Shown here in pieces: positions 53,755-63,009 of a DNA stretch of 64,000 nucleotides. A program made the translations under genes and the position numbers. Location of the stretch: positions 496,001-560,000 of the forward strand of contig NZ_CAJZAH010000003.1 of assembly GCF_914271545.1 (NCBI RefSeq). Reading direction: 5' to 3'. Within the stretch, counting starts at the first letter, position 1; the number at the start of each line of letters is the position of its first letter. Source of the DNA: Cupriavidus respiraculi (lineage in GTDB: Bacteria; Pseudomonadota; Gammaproteobacteria; Burkholderiales; Burkholderiaceae). The notes under the pieces are model-generated. The model did no database searches. It saw only the letters and a program-made list of their open reading frames with translations, and was not told the origin of the DNA.

Positions 53755-54858
53755 TCAGCCGGTGAAGTTCATCGCGCGCCGGTACCACTCGTGGAAGTGC
53801 TGCATGCCGTCTTCCATCGGCGACTGGTACGGGCCGGTCTCGCTGACGCCGCGCTTGAGCAGCGCCAGGCGGCCCGCATCCATGCGCTCGGCGATCTCGT
53901 CGTCCTCGATGCAGGTCTCCATGTAGGCGGCCCGCTCGGCCTGCACGAACTCCGGCTCGAACAGGGCGATTTCCTCGGGGTAGTAGAACTCCACCACGTT
54001 GCGCGTCTTGCGCGGTCCGACCGGGTGCAGCGTCGAGACGACCAGCACGTTGGGATACCACTCGACCATCACGTTCGGGTAGTACGTCAGCCAGATCGCG
54101 CCGTACTTGGGCAGCACGCCGTTGTTGAAGCGCAGCACCGCGTCATGCCACTTCTGGTAGGTGGCGCTGCCCGGGCGCTTCAGGCCTGCGTGCAGGCCCA
54201 CGGTCTGCACGCTGTGCCACTCGCCGAACTCCCACGACAGATCGTCGCACGAGACGAAGCTGCCCAGGCCCGGGTGGAACGGCACGACGTGATAGTCCTC
54301 CAGATAGACCTCGATGAAGGTCTTCCAGTTGTAGTTGCACTCGTGGATCTCGACGTGGTTCAGCAGATAGCCCTCGAAATTGAGGTCATCGGCCACGCCC
54401 AGGCGCGCCAGGTCGCGGCGCACGTCGCGCTCGCCCTCGAACAGCAGTCCGTTCCAGTTCTGCAGCGGCGAGCGGTTCAGGTGGACACAGGGCTGCTGGG
54501 CGAAATGCGGCGCCCCAAGCAGTTCCCCCTTGAGGTCGTACGTCCAGCGGTGCAGCGGGCAGACGATGTTCTTCGCATTGCCGCGGCCGTTGAGCATGAT
54601 GGCCTGGCGATGGCGGCAGACGTTGGAGAGCAGTTCGATGCCCTCGTTGTTGCGCACCAGGATGCGGCCTTCGTCCTCGGCGGCGAGCGTATGGTAGTCG
54701 CCGACTTCCGGCACCATCAGCGCGTGGCCGACGTAGCCCGGGCCCTTCTTGAACAGTTGTTCCAGTTCTTGTTGATGCAGCGCCTCGTCGAAGTAGACAT
54801 TGACGGGCAGCTGCGAATCAGCCGGCGCGAGTTTCAGCGCGGTGCTGAGATTGGACAT
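53755..54858 (-). CDS. Rieske non-haem iron oxygenase, alpha subunit type
   Basis: This 367-aa protein has a Rieske centre with Cys81, His83, Cys100 and His103, and a mononuclear iron site in YLEDYHVVPFHPGL. The family takes electrons from a reductase to hydroxylate or demethylate substrates; its size and iron-site spacing suit the alpha-subunit-only group that includes methylamine- and betaine-type demethylases. No reductase, ferredoxin or beta subunit is nearby, so partners and substrate are unknown. The ATG at 54858 is the likely start. An upstream leader of about 130 bases carries a hairpin. Confidence 0.92.
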   Translation of the reverse strand: MSNLSTALKLAPADSQLPVNVYFDEALHQQELEQLFKKGPGYVGHALMVPEVGDYHTLAAEDEGRILVRNNEGIELLSNVCRHRQAIMLNGRGNAKNIVCPLHRWTYDLKGELLGAPHFAQQPCVHLNRSPLQNWNGLLFEGERDVRRDLARLGVADDLNFEGYLLNHVEIHECNYNWKTFIEVYLEDYHVVPFHPGLGSFVSCDDLSWEFGEWHSVQTVGLHAGLKRPGSATYQKWHDAVLRFNNGVLPKYGAIWLTYYPNVMVEWYPNVLVVSTLHPVGPRKTRNVVEFYYPEEIALFEPEFVQAERAAYMETCIEDDEIAERMDAGRLALLKRGVSETGPYQSPMEDGMQHFHEWYRRAMNFTG

Positions 54859-55198
54859 TATCCCCACTCCCTAATAACAGGCGAAAGCAGTGAACAACCC
54901 AACCATCGAATAAGTAATCGATTTGGGAAAGACGGTCAGACCGGACTTGAAGGGCTTGGTGCCCCGGTCTTTGCTGACGAACCGGGGATTGTACCCCACC
55001 CCCTTACTAAGGGACTGATTATTTTGCCTTTTTCGCCGGATCGGTTTCCCGGCGAAAGCGTAAAGCGCGCGATTCGTCACTTTGTGGGCGACGCCGATAT
55101 GCGGCCCCGGGGCATCGCGCGACGAGCAGCGGCGTGAAGGCGAGCCGGCGTGACGCCGAATTGCCGTAAAATCCGGGTTTCTCCGTTCAGACACCCTT
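54859..55198. other. Divergent intergenic region with structured leader of the Rieske oxygenase
   Basis: No gene is seen in these 340 bases. On the minus strand TACAAT (54993-54988) is followed at once by a hairpin with CCCCGGT / ACCGGGG arms (54987-54962), and later by ATCGA-N8-TCGAT (about 54917-54934). These would lie in the oxygenase's leader of about 130 bases. On the plus strand TAAAAT (55167-55172) is a likely -10 box for xseB. The rest holds nothing I can name. Confidence 0.45.
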
Positions 55199-55477
55199 AT
55201 GGCCAAGACACCCACTGCGGCCGCCGATATCGGCGACGCCGCTTCCAGCGTCCCGCCCGCATCATATGAAGCGGCCATGGCCGAACTCGAGGCGCTGGTG
55301 GCCAGCATGGAAAGCGGGGCCCTGCCCCTGGAAGAATCGCTGGCCGCCTATCGCCGCGGCGCCGAACTGGTCAAGTACTGCCAGCAGATGCTCGAGCGCG
55401 TGGAGCAGCAGGTCAAGGTGCTCGACGGCGACGTGCTCAAGCCGCTGGCCGAGCCGGACGCCCGGGCAGACAACTGA
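55199..55477 (+). CDS. xseB: Exodeoxyribonuclease VII small subunit
   Basis: This 92-aa protein has the XseB core YEAAMAELEALVASMESG, then LPLEESLAAYRRGAELVKYC and an acidic tail. With XseA it degrades single-stranded DNA into oligonucleotides. Its TGA overlaps the ispA ATG (TGATG), so the two are coupled. xseB-ispA-dxs order is common in proteobacteria. Confidence 0.96.
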   Translation: MAKTPTAAADIGDAASSVPPASYEAAMAELEALVASMESGALPLEESLAAYRRGAELVKYCQQMLERVEQQVKVLDGDVLKPLAEPDARADN

Positions 55478-56361
55478 TGCCTTCCTTCGATACCTGGATG
55501 CAGGCCCAGGCCGCCCGCACCGAGGGTGCGCTCGCCGCGGCTTTGCCGCCGGCCGGCACGCTGCCCGCGAGGCTGCACGAGGCCATGCGCTATGCCGCGC
55601 TCGGCGGCGGCAAGCGCATCCGCCCGTTGCTGGTCCACGCCGCCGGCGAGCTGACGGGCGCCGACGCGACGGCTTGCGACGCGGCGGCCTGCGCGGTCGA
55701 GATGATCCACGCGTATTCGCTCGTGCACGACGACATGCCATGCATGGACGACGACGACCTGCGGCGCGGCCGGCCCACGGTGCACAAGGCCTACGACGAG
55801 CCCACGGCCCTGCTGGTGGGCGATGCCCTGCAGACGCAGGCCTTCGCCGTGCTGGTGGAGGCGCCGGGCCTCGAGGCACCGGCCCGGTTGCGTCTGGTCG
55901 GCGAACTCGCCCGCGCGTCCGGCTCGCTCGGCATGGCCGGCGGCCAGGCCATCGACCTGCAGCACGTGGGGCTGGCCATGACGCTGGACGAGCTCGAGAC
56001 CATGCACCGCATGAAGACAGGCGCGCTGCTGCGGGCGAGCGTCCGCATGGGCGCGCTGTGCGGCAGCGTGGACGAGGCGGGACTGGCGGCGCTGGATCGC
56101 TACGCGGCGGCGATCGGTTTGGCGTTCCAGGTGGTAGACGATATTCTGGACGTGACGGCGGATACCGCCACGCTGGGCAAGACCGCCGGCAAGGACGCCG
56201 AGCACGACAAGCCCACCTATGTGTCGCTGCTGGGCCTGGACCAGGCGCGCGCGCTGGCCGCCACGCTGGGCACGCAGGCGCACGATGCGCTGGCCGCCTT
56301 CGATGGCCGCGCAGGCAGGCTGGCGGAACTGGCCGACCTGATCGTGCTTCGCACCCACTGA
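55477..56361 (+). CDS. ispA: Farnesyl diphosphate synthase (polyprenyl synthetase)
   Basis: This 294-aa enzyme condenses IPP with DMAPP and GPP to make FPP. The first Asp-rich motif is in [16 protein letters not shown] and the second in [13 protein letters not shown]. The residue positions before the first motif fit the short-chain (C15) type. It is coupled to xseB and lies about 100 bases before dxs. Confidence 0.96.
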   Translation: MPSFDTWMQAQAARTEGALAAALPPAGTLPARLHEAMRYAALGGGKRIRPLLVHAAGELTGADATACDAAACAVEMIHAYSLVHDDMPCMDDDDLRRGRPTVHKAYDEPTALLVGDALQTQAFAVLVEAPGLEAPARLRLVGELARASGSLGMAGGQAIDLQHVGLAMTLDELETMHRMKTGALLRASVRMGALCGSVDEAGLAALDRYAAAIGLAFQVVDDILDVTADTATLGKTAGKDAEHDKPTYVSLLGLDQARALAATLGTQAHDALAAFDGRAGRLAELADLIVLRTH

Positions 56362-56464
56362 AACGCCCACGCAGCGATCCATGCGCCCCGGCGACATTCG
56401 CCGCAACGACTTTCGCCGCACAACGACAAGCCGGACGCAAGAATCCGGCCGCAGGACGGAAACC

Positions 56465-58393
56465 ATGACTTACGCTTTGCTGAACAACATCGACGACCCC
56501 GCGGACCTGCGCAAGCTGGACCGGCGCCAGCTGCATGCGCTGGCCGACGAGCTGCGCGCCTTCGTGCTCGAATCGGTCTCGCAGACCGGCGGGCATCTCT
56601 CGTCCAACCTGGGCACGGTGGAACTGACCATCGCGCTGCACCACGTCTTCAATACGCCGGACGACCGGCTGGTATGGGATGTGGGCCACCAGAGCTATCC
56701 CCACAAGATCCTGACGGGACGCCGCGACCGCATGCACACGCTGCGGCAATGGGGCGGCATTTCGGGCTTCCCCCGCCGCAGCGAAAGCCCCTACGACACC
56801 TTCGGCACCGCGCACTCGTCGACCTCGATCTCGGCGGCGCTGGGCATGGCGCTGGGCGCGCGCACGCTCGGCGAGCAGCGCGTGTCGGTGGCCGTGATCG
56901 GCGACGGCGCGATGACCGCCGGCATGGCCTTCGAGGCCATGAACAATGCCGGCGTCTACAAGGACCTGCCGCTGGTGGTGGTGCTCAACGACAACGACAT
57001 GTCGATCTCGCCCCCGGTCGGCGCACTGAACCGCCATCTGGCGCGCCTGCTGAGCGGGCAATTCTATGCCGCCACCAAGAAGGGCATCGAGCGCGTGCTG
57101 TCGGTGGCCCCGCCGGTGCTCGAGTTCGCCAAGCGCTTCGAGGAACATGCCAAGGGCATGGTGGTGCCGGCCACGCTGTTCGAGGAGTTCGGCTTCAACT
57201 ACATCGGACCCATCGACGGCCACGACCTGGATTCCCTGGTGCCCACGCTGCAGAACATCCGCCAGCGCGCGCTGGACGGCGGCGGCCCGCAATTCCTTCA
57301 TGTCGTGACGAAAAAGGGCCAGGGCTACAAGCTGGCCGAAGCGGACCCGATCCTGTACCACGGCCCGGGCAAGTTCAATCCCGCCGAAGGCATCCGCCCG
57401 GCGGCCAAGCCGGCGCGCAAGACCTATACGCAGGTGTTCGGCGAGTGGCTGTGCGACATGGCGGCGGCCGAGCCGAAGCTGGTGGGCGTGACCCCCGCGA
57501 TGCGCGAGGGCTCCGGCATGGTGGAATTCGAGAAGCGCTTCCCCGACCGCTACTACGACGTGGGCATCGCCGAGCAGCACGCGGTCACCTTCGCGGGCGG
57601 CCTGGCGTGCGAAGGGCTCAAGCCGGTGCTGGCGATCTATTCGACGTTCCTGCAGCGCGGCTACGACCAGCTGATCCACGACGTGGCGCTGCAGAACCTG
57701 CCGGTGGTCTTCGCGCTGGACCGCGCCGGCCTGGTGGGCGCCGATGGCGCCACGCACGCGGGCGCCTACGACATCGCCTTCCTGCGCTGCATCCCGAACA
57801 TGATGGTCGCCACGCCGGCCGACGAGAACGAATGCCGGCAGCTGCTGACGACGGCGTTCCGCCACGACGGTCCGTCCGCGGTGCGCTACCCCCGGGGCGC
57901 GGGCCCCGGCGTGGCCACCGACAAGACGCTCGACGCCCTGCCGGTCGGCGTGGGCCAGATGCGCCGCACCGGCGGCGCGCGCGCCGGCCGCCGCGTGGCG
58001 CTGCTGGCCTTCGGTTCGATGCTGCATCCCGCGCTGGCCGCGGCGGATGCGCTCGACGCATCGGTGGCCAACATGCGCTTCGTCAAGCCGCTGGACGTCG
58101 AGCTGGTCAAGACGCTCGCGCGCGAGCACGACTTCCTCGTGACGGTGGAGGAAGGCTGCGTGATGGGCGGCGCTGGCAGCGCGGTGCTCGAGGCCCTGGC
58201 CGCGGCCGGCCTGGACGTGCCGGTCTTGCAGCTGGGTCTGCCTGACCAGTTCGTGGACCACGGCGACCCCGCCTTCCTGCTGTCGCAATGCGGGCTGGAT
58301 GCGGCCGGGATCGAACGCTCGGTACGCGACCGTTTCGCGCTGGGCATCGAGCCGACGCCGGCCACGCCGGCGACCGCGGCCCGCGTCGCCTGA
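56465..58393 (+). CDS. dxs: 1-deoxy-D-xylulose-5-phosphate synthase
   Basis: This 642-aa thiamine diphosphate enzyme makes DXP from pyruvate and glyceraldehyde-3-phosphate, the entry step of the MEP pathway that feeds ispA. TPP motif GDGAMTAG is at 146-153 and the activating glutamate is Glu370 in [23 protein letters not shown] lies further on. The ATG at 56465 gives [18 protein letters not shown], the family start. Confidence 0.98.
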   Translation: MTYALLNNIDDPADLRKLDRRQLHALADELRAFVLESVSQTGGHLSSNLGTVELTIALHHVFNTPDDRLVWDVGHQSYPHKILTGRRDRMHTLRQWGGISGFPRRSESPYDTFGTAHSSTSISAALGMALGARTLGEQRVSVAVIGDGAMTAGMAFEAMNNAGVYKDLPLVVVLNDNDMSISPPVGALNRHLARLLSGQFYAATKKGIERVLSVAPPVLEFAKRFEEHAKGMVVPATLFEEFGFNYIGPIDGHDLDSLVPTLQNIRQRALDGGGPQFLHVVTKKGQGYKLAEADPILYHGPGKFNPAEGIRPAAKPARKTYTQVFGEWLCDMAAAEPKLVGVTPAMREGSGMVEFEKRFPDRYYDVGIAEQHAVTFAGGLACEGLKPVLAIYSTFLQRGYDQLIHDVALQNLPVVFALDRAGLVGADGATHAGAYDIAFLRCIPNMMVATPADENECRQLLTTAFRHDGPSAVRYPRGAGPGVATDKTLDALPVGVGQMRRTGGARAGRRVALLAFGSMLHPALAAADALDASVANMRFVKPLDVELVKTLAREHDFLVTVEEGCVMGGAGSAVLEALAAAGLDVPVLQLGLPDQFVDHGDPAFLLSQCGLDAAGIERSVRDRFALGIEPTPATPATAARVA

Positions 58394-58473
58394 CGCCCGC
58401 GGGGGTCCGGCCCGCGCCATCGGCGCGCCCTGCTGCCACCATGGCTTTGGCGGCGGGGTGCGCCGATTTCACT

Positions 58474-58479
58474 TAGAAT
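58474..58479 (+). promoter_or_regulatory. -10 box of folE2
   Basis: TAGAAT in ACTTAGAATCGC lies about 120 bases upstream of the folE2 ATG. The -35 region is poorly defined. Confidence 0.4.
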
Positions 58480-58555
58480 CGCACGCTTTCGTGATCGCAA
58501 CTGCGGGTCGGCTGGCTGTACGGGCATGCCGGCTCCGCGGTTTCACACTCGTTGC

Positions 58556-58579
58556 ACGGCATGCATGCGAACATGCCGT
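58556..58579 (+). promoter_or_regulatory. Leader hairpin of folE2
   Basis: A perfect ACGGCATG / CATGCCGT stem with an 8-base loop lies 20 bases before the folE2 ATG, just ahead of its AAAGGAAA ribosome site. It could affect translation. No known riboswitch class fits. Confidence 0.4.
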
Positions 58580-58598
58580 GACCGTAAAGGAAACCGGT

Positions 58599-59414
58599 AT
58601 GAATGACATCAATCCCGCCTTCTTGATGCCCGACGTGCAGTCGAGCCTGGACACCCGCCAGATTCCCATCCAGCGGGTCGGCGTCAAGGGCGTGCGATAT
58701 CCCCTGTCCGTGAAGACCGCGGCCGGCGTGCAGGCCACCGTGGGCACTTTCAATCTGGACGTGCATCTGCCGGCGGACCAGAAGGGCACGCATATGTCGC
58801 GCTTCGTCGCGCTGCTGGAAGAGGAGCGCGAGCCGGTGGACCTGGCGTCGTTCCGGCTGCTGCTCGACAGGATGCTGGACAAGCTGGAGGCCAACGCCGG
58901 CCGCATCGAGGTGTCGTTCCCGTATTTCATCAACAAGGTGGCCCCGGTCTCCGGCGTGCAGTCGCTGATGGACTACGAGGTCACGCTGACCGGCGACGTC
59001 CGCGATGGCGTCGCGCGCGTGTTCCTGCAGGCGCTGGTGCCTGTGACCAGCCTGTGCCCGTGCTCCAAGAAGATTTCGCAGTACGGTGCGCACAACCAGC
59101 GCTCGCATATCACGATGCGCGTGGAACTGGCCGACGACCTGCCGGTGGAAGCCCTGGTGCGCATGGCCGAGGAAGAGGCGTCGTGCGAGCTGTGGGGTCT
59201 GCTGAAGCGGCCCGACGAGAAGTTCGTCACGGAGCGGGCCTACGAGAACCCCAAGTTCGTCGAGGACCTGGTGCGCGATATCGCCATGCGCCTGAACGCC
59301 GACGAGCGCATCGTGGCCTATGTGCTGGAGGCGGAGAACTTCGAGTCCATCCACAACCACAGCGCCTACGCGGTGATCGAGCGCGACAAGCGGCTGGCGC
59401 CGCTGGGCTTCTGA
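58599..59414 (+). CDS. folE2: GTP cyclohydrolase FolE2 (type IB)
   Basis: This 271-aa metal-dependent enzyme turns GTP into dihydroneopterin triphosphate for folate and queuosine synthesis. It belongs to the T-fold FolE2 family, with catalytic Cys153 in SLCPCSK and the block [15 protein letters not shown]. FolE2 can use metals other than zinc, useful in zinc limitation; a Zur site was not found. The ATG at 58599 follows AAAGGAAA. A bidirectional terminator follows. Confidence 0.97.
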   Translation: MNDINPAFLMPDVQSSLDTRQIPIQRVGVKGVRYPLSVKTAAGVQATVGTFNLDVHLPADQKGTHMSRFVALLEEEREPVDLASFRLLLDRMLDKLEANAGRIEVSFPYFINKVAPVSGVQSLMDYEVTLTGDVRDGVARVFLQALVPVTSLCPCSKKISQYGAHNQRSHITMRVELADDLPVEALVRMAEEEASCELWGLLKRPDEKFVTERAYENPKFVEDLVRDIAMRLNADERIVAYVLEAENFESIHNHSAYAVIERDKRLAPLGF

Positions 59415-59426
59415 CCGGCGCCCAAG

Positions 59427-59470
59427 CCAAACAAAAACGCCACCTGTTTCCAGGTGGCGTTTTTGTTTGG
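59427..59470. terminator. Bidirectional terminator between folE2 and tsaD
   Basis: A perfect 20-base stem around a TTTC loop, with A- and T-rich ends on both sides, serves both converging genes. Confidence 0.92.
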
Positions 59471-59486
59471 CGCGTCTGCTCGTTGC

Positions 59487-60518
59487 TCAGTGTGCCGGCA
59501 GGCGGATATCGGCGAGATCCCAGCGTGGCGTCACGCCATAGTCATAGCCGCGGGTGGCGAGCTGCGGCGCGGCCCGCAGCCGCATCGCGCCGGCGAAGGC
59601 GATCATTGCGCCGTTGTCGGTGCAGAAGGCCAGGTCGGGGTAGTGCACTTGGACCCTGCGCTTCGCACCCATCTCGTTGAGCCGTTCGCGCAGTTGCCGG
59701 TTGGCCCCCACGCCGCCGGCCACCACCAGCCGCTTGTGCCCCGTCTGCTTCAGCGCCGCGAACGACTTGGCGGCCAGCACGTCGACGATGGCGTCGACGA
59801 AGGCGCGCGCCAGGTCGGCGCGGTCCTGTTCGCAGACGTTGGCTAGCTTGCGGGTTTGCGTCAGCACCGCGGTCTTCAGGCCGGCGAACGAAAAATCCAG
59901 GTTGCCCGAATGCAGCATCGGCCGGGGCAGCGCATACACGCCGGGCGTGCCGAACTCCGCCAGCCGCGACACTTCCGGCCCGCCGGGGTAGCCCAGGCCG
60001 AGCAGCTTGGCCGTCTTGTCGAAGGCTTCGCCGGCGGCGTCGTCCAGCGTCTCGCCCAGCAGCGCGTAGTCGCCCACGCCGCGCACCTCCATCAGCTGCG
60101 TATGGCCGCCGGAGACCAGCAGCGCGACGAACGGGAAGGGCGGCGGATTGGGCGTGAGCAACGGCGACAGCAGGTGGCCCTCCAGGTGGTGCACGCCCAG
60201 CATCGGCACATCCAGCGCGAAGCCCAGCGCATTGGCGACCGAGGCGCCGACCAGCAGCGCGCCGGCCAGGCCAGGGCCCTGGGTGAAGGCGATGGCGTCG
60301 ATATCGGCGCGCGTGCGTCCCGCTTCGTCGAGCACCTGGCGAAGCAGCGGCAGGACGCGGCGGATATGGTCGCGCGAGGCCAGCTCCGGCACCACGCCGC
60401 CGTAGTCGCGGTGCATCGCGATCTGCGAGTGCAGCGCGTGGGACAGCAGGCCGGCCTCGGTGTCGTAGAGGGCGAGGCCGGTTTCATCGCAGGACGATTC
60501 GATGCCGAGGACGAGCAT
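59487..60518 (-). CDS. tsaD: tRNA N6-threonylcarbamoyladenosine synthase TsaD
   Basis: This 343-aa ASKHA-fold protein completes the universal t6A37 modification of tRNAs reading ANN codons, with TsaB, TsaC and TsaE. The start [20 protein letters not shown], metal ligands His111 and His115 (HHLEGHL), and the C-terminal [16 protein letters not shown] block are all typical. The ATG at 60518 is the family start. Confidence 0.98.
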   Translation of the reverse strand: MLVLGIESSCDETGLALYDTEAGLLSHALHSQIAMHRDYGGVVPELASRDHIRRVLPLLRQVLDEAGRTRADIDAIAFTQGPGLAGALLVGASVANALGFALDVPMLGVHHLEGHLLSPLLTPNPPPFPFVALLVSGGHTQLMEVRGVGDYALLGETLDDAAGEAFDKTAKLLGLGYPGGPEVSRLAEFGTPGVYALPRPMLHSGNLDFSFAGLKTAVLTQTRKLANVCEQDRADLARAFVDAIVDVLAAKSFAALKQTGHKRLVVAGGVGANRQLRERLNEMGAKRRVQVHYPDLAFCTDNGAMIAFAGAMRLRAAPQLATRGYDYGVTPRWDLADIRLPAH

Positions 60519-60674
60519 GGGCGGAGGGTGTGGGCCTTGGCGGCCACCAAAACGCAACAGGGCTGGAAAGCGCGCCGGAGCAAGCGGGGCCCCGCGCGAG
60601 GCCCGCAGGGTAGCACAGCGGTGGCCAGCCCGCTTTTCGCTACAATCGCCGCTTCTTTGGCTGGCTGGATCGAT

Positions 60675-61922
60675 ATGGGTGGCATTCACGCCGCAGGCGC
60701 CGCGCGCGCCAGCTATGACGTTGCCGTGCTGGGCGCCGGCGCGGCCGGCATGATGTGCGCCGCGGTGGCGGGGCAGGGCGGCGCACGCGTGGTGCTGATC
60801 GACCACGCCACGCGGATCGCCGAGAAGATCCGCATCTCCGGCGGCGGACGCTGCAATTTCACCAATCTGCAGGCGGGCCCGGCGAACTACCTGTCGAACA
60901 ATCCCAACTTCTGCCGGTCCGCGCTGGCCCGCTATACGCCCCAGGATTTCCTGGACCTGATGCGCCGGCACGGCATCGCCTGGCACGAGAAGCACCGGGG
61001 CCAGCTCTTTTGCAACGACAGCGCCGAGGACGTCATCGGCATGCTGCGCGCCGAGTGCGACAGCGGCGGCGTGCAATGGCGCACCGGCTGCGCCGTGGAA
61101 GAGGTGCGGCGCGAGGGCGACGACTTCCTGCTGCTGACCGCGCAGGGACCGGTCCGCGCCGGTGCGCTGGTGGTTGCCACCGGCGGCCTGTCGATTCCGA
61201 AGATCGGGGCAACCGACATGGGCTACCGGATCGCGCGCCAGTTCGGGCTGCCCATCGTCGAGACCCGGCCGGCCCTGGTGCCGCTGACCTTCGACGGCAA
61301 GGGCTGGGAGCCCTTCGCCACGCTGGCCGGGCTTGCCAAGGAGGTCGACGTCAGCACGGGCAGCGGCCGCGGCGCGGGCGCCTTCCGCGAGGACCTGCTG
61401 TGGACCCATCGCGGGCTGTCCGGTCCTGCCGTGCTGCAGATTTCCAGCTACTGGCGCCCCGGCACGCCGATTTCCATCGACCTGTTCGAGGGCGAGGACG
61501 CCGCCGCCTGGCTGTTGGCGCAGAAGCAGGCAAGCCGCAAGCACCTGAACAATCTGCTCGCCGAGCGCCTGCCGACGCGGCTGGCCGAGGCCTGGTGCCA
61601 CGCGGCGCAGCTCGACGCCACCCGGCCGGTCGGGGAGTTGCCCGACAAGGCCCTGCGCCGGCTCGGCGAGGCGTTGAACCGGTGGCAGCTCGTGCCCTCG
61701 GGCACCGAAGGCTACCGCAAGGCCGAAGTCACGCTGGGCGGAGTGGACACCCGAGCACTGTCGTCGACCACCATGATGGCGCGCGACGTCGCCAATCTGT
61801 ATTTCATCGGGGAAGTCGTGGACGTCACGGGCTGGCTCGGCGGCTACAACTTCCAGTGGGCGTGGGCATCGGCGGTGGCCGCGGGGCAGGCCGTTGCGGA
61901 AAACGCACGCGTAACCGCATGA
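60675..61922 (+). CDS. BaiN/HI0933-like FAD-dependent oxidoreductase
   Basis: This 415-aa flavoprotein has the FAD motif [20 protein letters not shown] near the N-terminus, then [15 protein letters not shown], and ends with [20 protein letters not shown], all features of the HI0933/BaiN family. Family enzymes reduce double bonds in steroids or act on unknown substrates. The ATG at 60675 follows a TACAAT-type -10 box by about 35 bases. It diverges from tsaD. Confidence 0.95.
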   Translation: MGGIHAAGAARASYDVAVLGAGAAGMMCAAVAGQGGARVVLIDHATRIAEKIRISGGGRCNFTNLQAGPANYLSNNPNFCRSALARYTPQDFLDLMRRHGIAWHEKHRGQLFCNDSAEDVIGMLRAECDSGGVQWRTGCAVEEVRREGDDFLLLTAQGPVRAGALVVATGGLSIPKIGATDMGYRIARQFGLPIVETRPALVPLTFDGKGWEPFATLAGLAKEVDVSTGSGRGAGAFREDLLWTHRGLSGPAVLQISSYWRPGTPISIDLFEGEDAAAWLLAQKQASRKHLNNLLAERLPTRLAEAWCHAAQLDATRPVGELPDKALRRLGEALNRWQLVPSGTEGYRKAEVTLGGVDTRALSSTTMMARDVANLYFIGEVVDVTGWLGGYNFQWAWASAVAAGQAVAENARVTA

Positions 61923-61990
61923 AGCGCGAAGAAACGTCCACCTGAGGCCCGTCGGCGGAAGTAAACGCGCACGCGGCGAAAGGTGCGTGC

Positions 61991-61996
61991 TAAAAT
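61991..61996 (+). promoter_or_regulatory. -10 box of rpsU
   Basis: TAAAAT lies 51 bases before the rpsU ATG. A clear -35 hexamer is not visible. Confidence 0.45.
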
Positions 61997-62046
61997 CCGC
62001 GTCTTCGTAAAACCGTAGAACCGCTAACTCTCACTTTTTTGGCCAA

Positions 62047-62259
62047 ATGACGACGATCCGCCTAAAAGAAAACGAGCCCTTCGAAGTTGCGATGCGTCGC
62101 TTCAAGCGCACGATCGAGAAGAACGGCTTGATCACCGAGCTGCGGGCCCGCGAGTTTTACGAGAAGCCGACGGCCGAGCGCAAGCGCAAGAAGGCCGCGG
62201 CGGTGAAGCGCCACTACAAGCGCATCCGCAGCCAGATGCTGCCGAAGAAGCTCTACTGA
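62047..62259 (+). CDS. rpsU: 30S ribosomal protein S21
   Basis: This 70-aa basic protein ([20 protein letters not shown], then the Lys/Arg-rich [14 protein letters not shown]) is S21 with the usual length. It helps initiation by supporting the 3' end of 16S rRNA. It opens the rpsU-yqeY-dnaG block (rpoD usually follows). Confidence 0.98.
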   Translation: MTTIRLKENEPFEVAMRRFKRTIEKNGLITELRAREFYEKPTAERKRKKAAAVKRHYKRIRSQMLPKKLY

Positions 62260-62281
62260 TCGCGTCCCGCGTCAGCTCCCG

Positions 62282-62315
62282 AACCCGCTGTGGGCAACGC
62301 TCCGGCGGGTTTTTG
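62282..62315 (+). terminator. Terminator/attenuator after rpsU
   Basis: Arms AACCCGC and GCGGGTT around a long loop are followed by TTTTT, 22 bases past rpsU. Partial read-through would explain high S21 and low primase expression, as in E. coli. Confidence 0.75.
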
Positions 62316-62371
62316 CGTTGGCGCTGGTCGCCGACGGCCAACCGACTGCCAACCTCTCCCGGAAAACTGCC

Positions 62372-62821
62372 ATGTCCCTCAAAGCCCGCATCAATGACGA
62401 CATGAAGGCCGCCATGCGCGCCCGCGAATCCGAGCGCCTGGGCACGATCCGGCTGCTGCTCGCCGCCATCAAGCAGCGGGAAGTCGACGAGCGCATCGAA
62501 CTGGACGACCAGGCCGTGATCGCGGTGGTGGACAAGCTGCTGAAGCAGCGCAAGGACTCCATCTCCCAGTTCCAGCAGGCCGGACGCACCGACCTGGCCG
62601 ACAAGGAAGCCGCCGAAGTCGTGGTACTGCAGGCGTATATGCCGGCAGCGCTGTCGGACGCCGAGGTGGCGGAGGAAGTGCGCAAGGCCATCGCCGAGAG
62701 CGGGGCGGCCGGTCCGCAGGACATGGGCAAGGTCATGGGCCTGCTCAAGCCGCGCCTGGCGGGCAAGGCCGACATGACGGCGGTCTCGGGCCAGGTGAAG
62801 GCGGCGCTCGCGCCGAAATAA
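62372..62821 (+). CDS. GatB/YqeY domain protein
   Basis: This 149-aa protein has the YqeY pattern: MSLKARINDDMKAAMRARES, LGTIRLLLAAIKQREVDERI and the C-terminal MGKVMGLLKPRLAGKADM. The fold is shared with the tRNA-binding end of GatB, suggesting a role with aminoacyl-tRNA amidation, but it is not proven. The ATG at 62372 is the family start. It lies between rpsU and dnaG. Confidence 0.95.
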   Translation: MSLKARINDDMKAAMRARESERLGTIRLLLAAIKQREVDERIELDDQAVIAVVDKLLKQRKDSISQFQQAGRTDLADKEAAEVVVLQAYMPAALSDAEVAEEVRKAIAESGAAGPQDMGKVMGLLKPRLAGKADMTAVSGQVKAALAPK

Positions 62822-63009
62822 GCGCCCGGCCGGCGCCGCCGGCCAGCCAGTTCCGCGGTGCGGTTGTGATACCGCAGTCACAAATTATCCCGGCAAGCCG
62901 CGAGCTGGGCACTACAATGGTTCGATACCAGCCGGCTCGCAGCGCCGGCCACGCATATCTATAAGGGCCGCCAACACCGTATGGCGGCCGCTTCAGGACG
63001 GTCAAACGG

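Noticed and set aside
55262-58420. Minus-strand open frame of 1052 codons opposite xseB-ispA-dxs
   Set aside because: It is antisense to three well-supported core genes and has no recognisable motif.
58480-58598. Known riboswitch in the folE2 leader
   Set aside because: Only a single simple hairpin is visible; no conserved core of preQ1, THF or other known riboswitch classes could be recognised.
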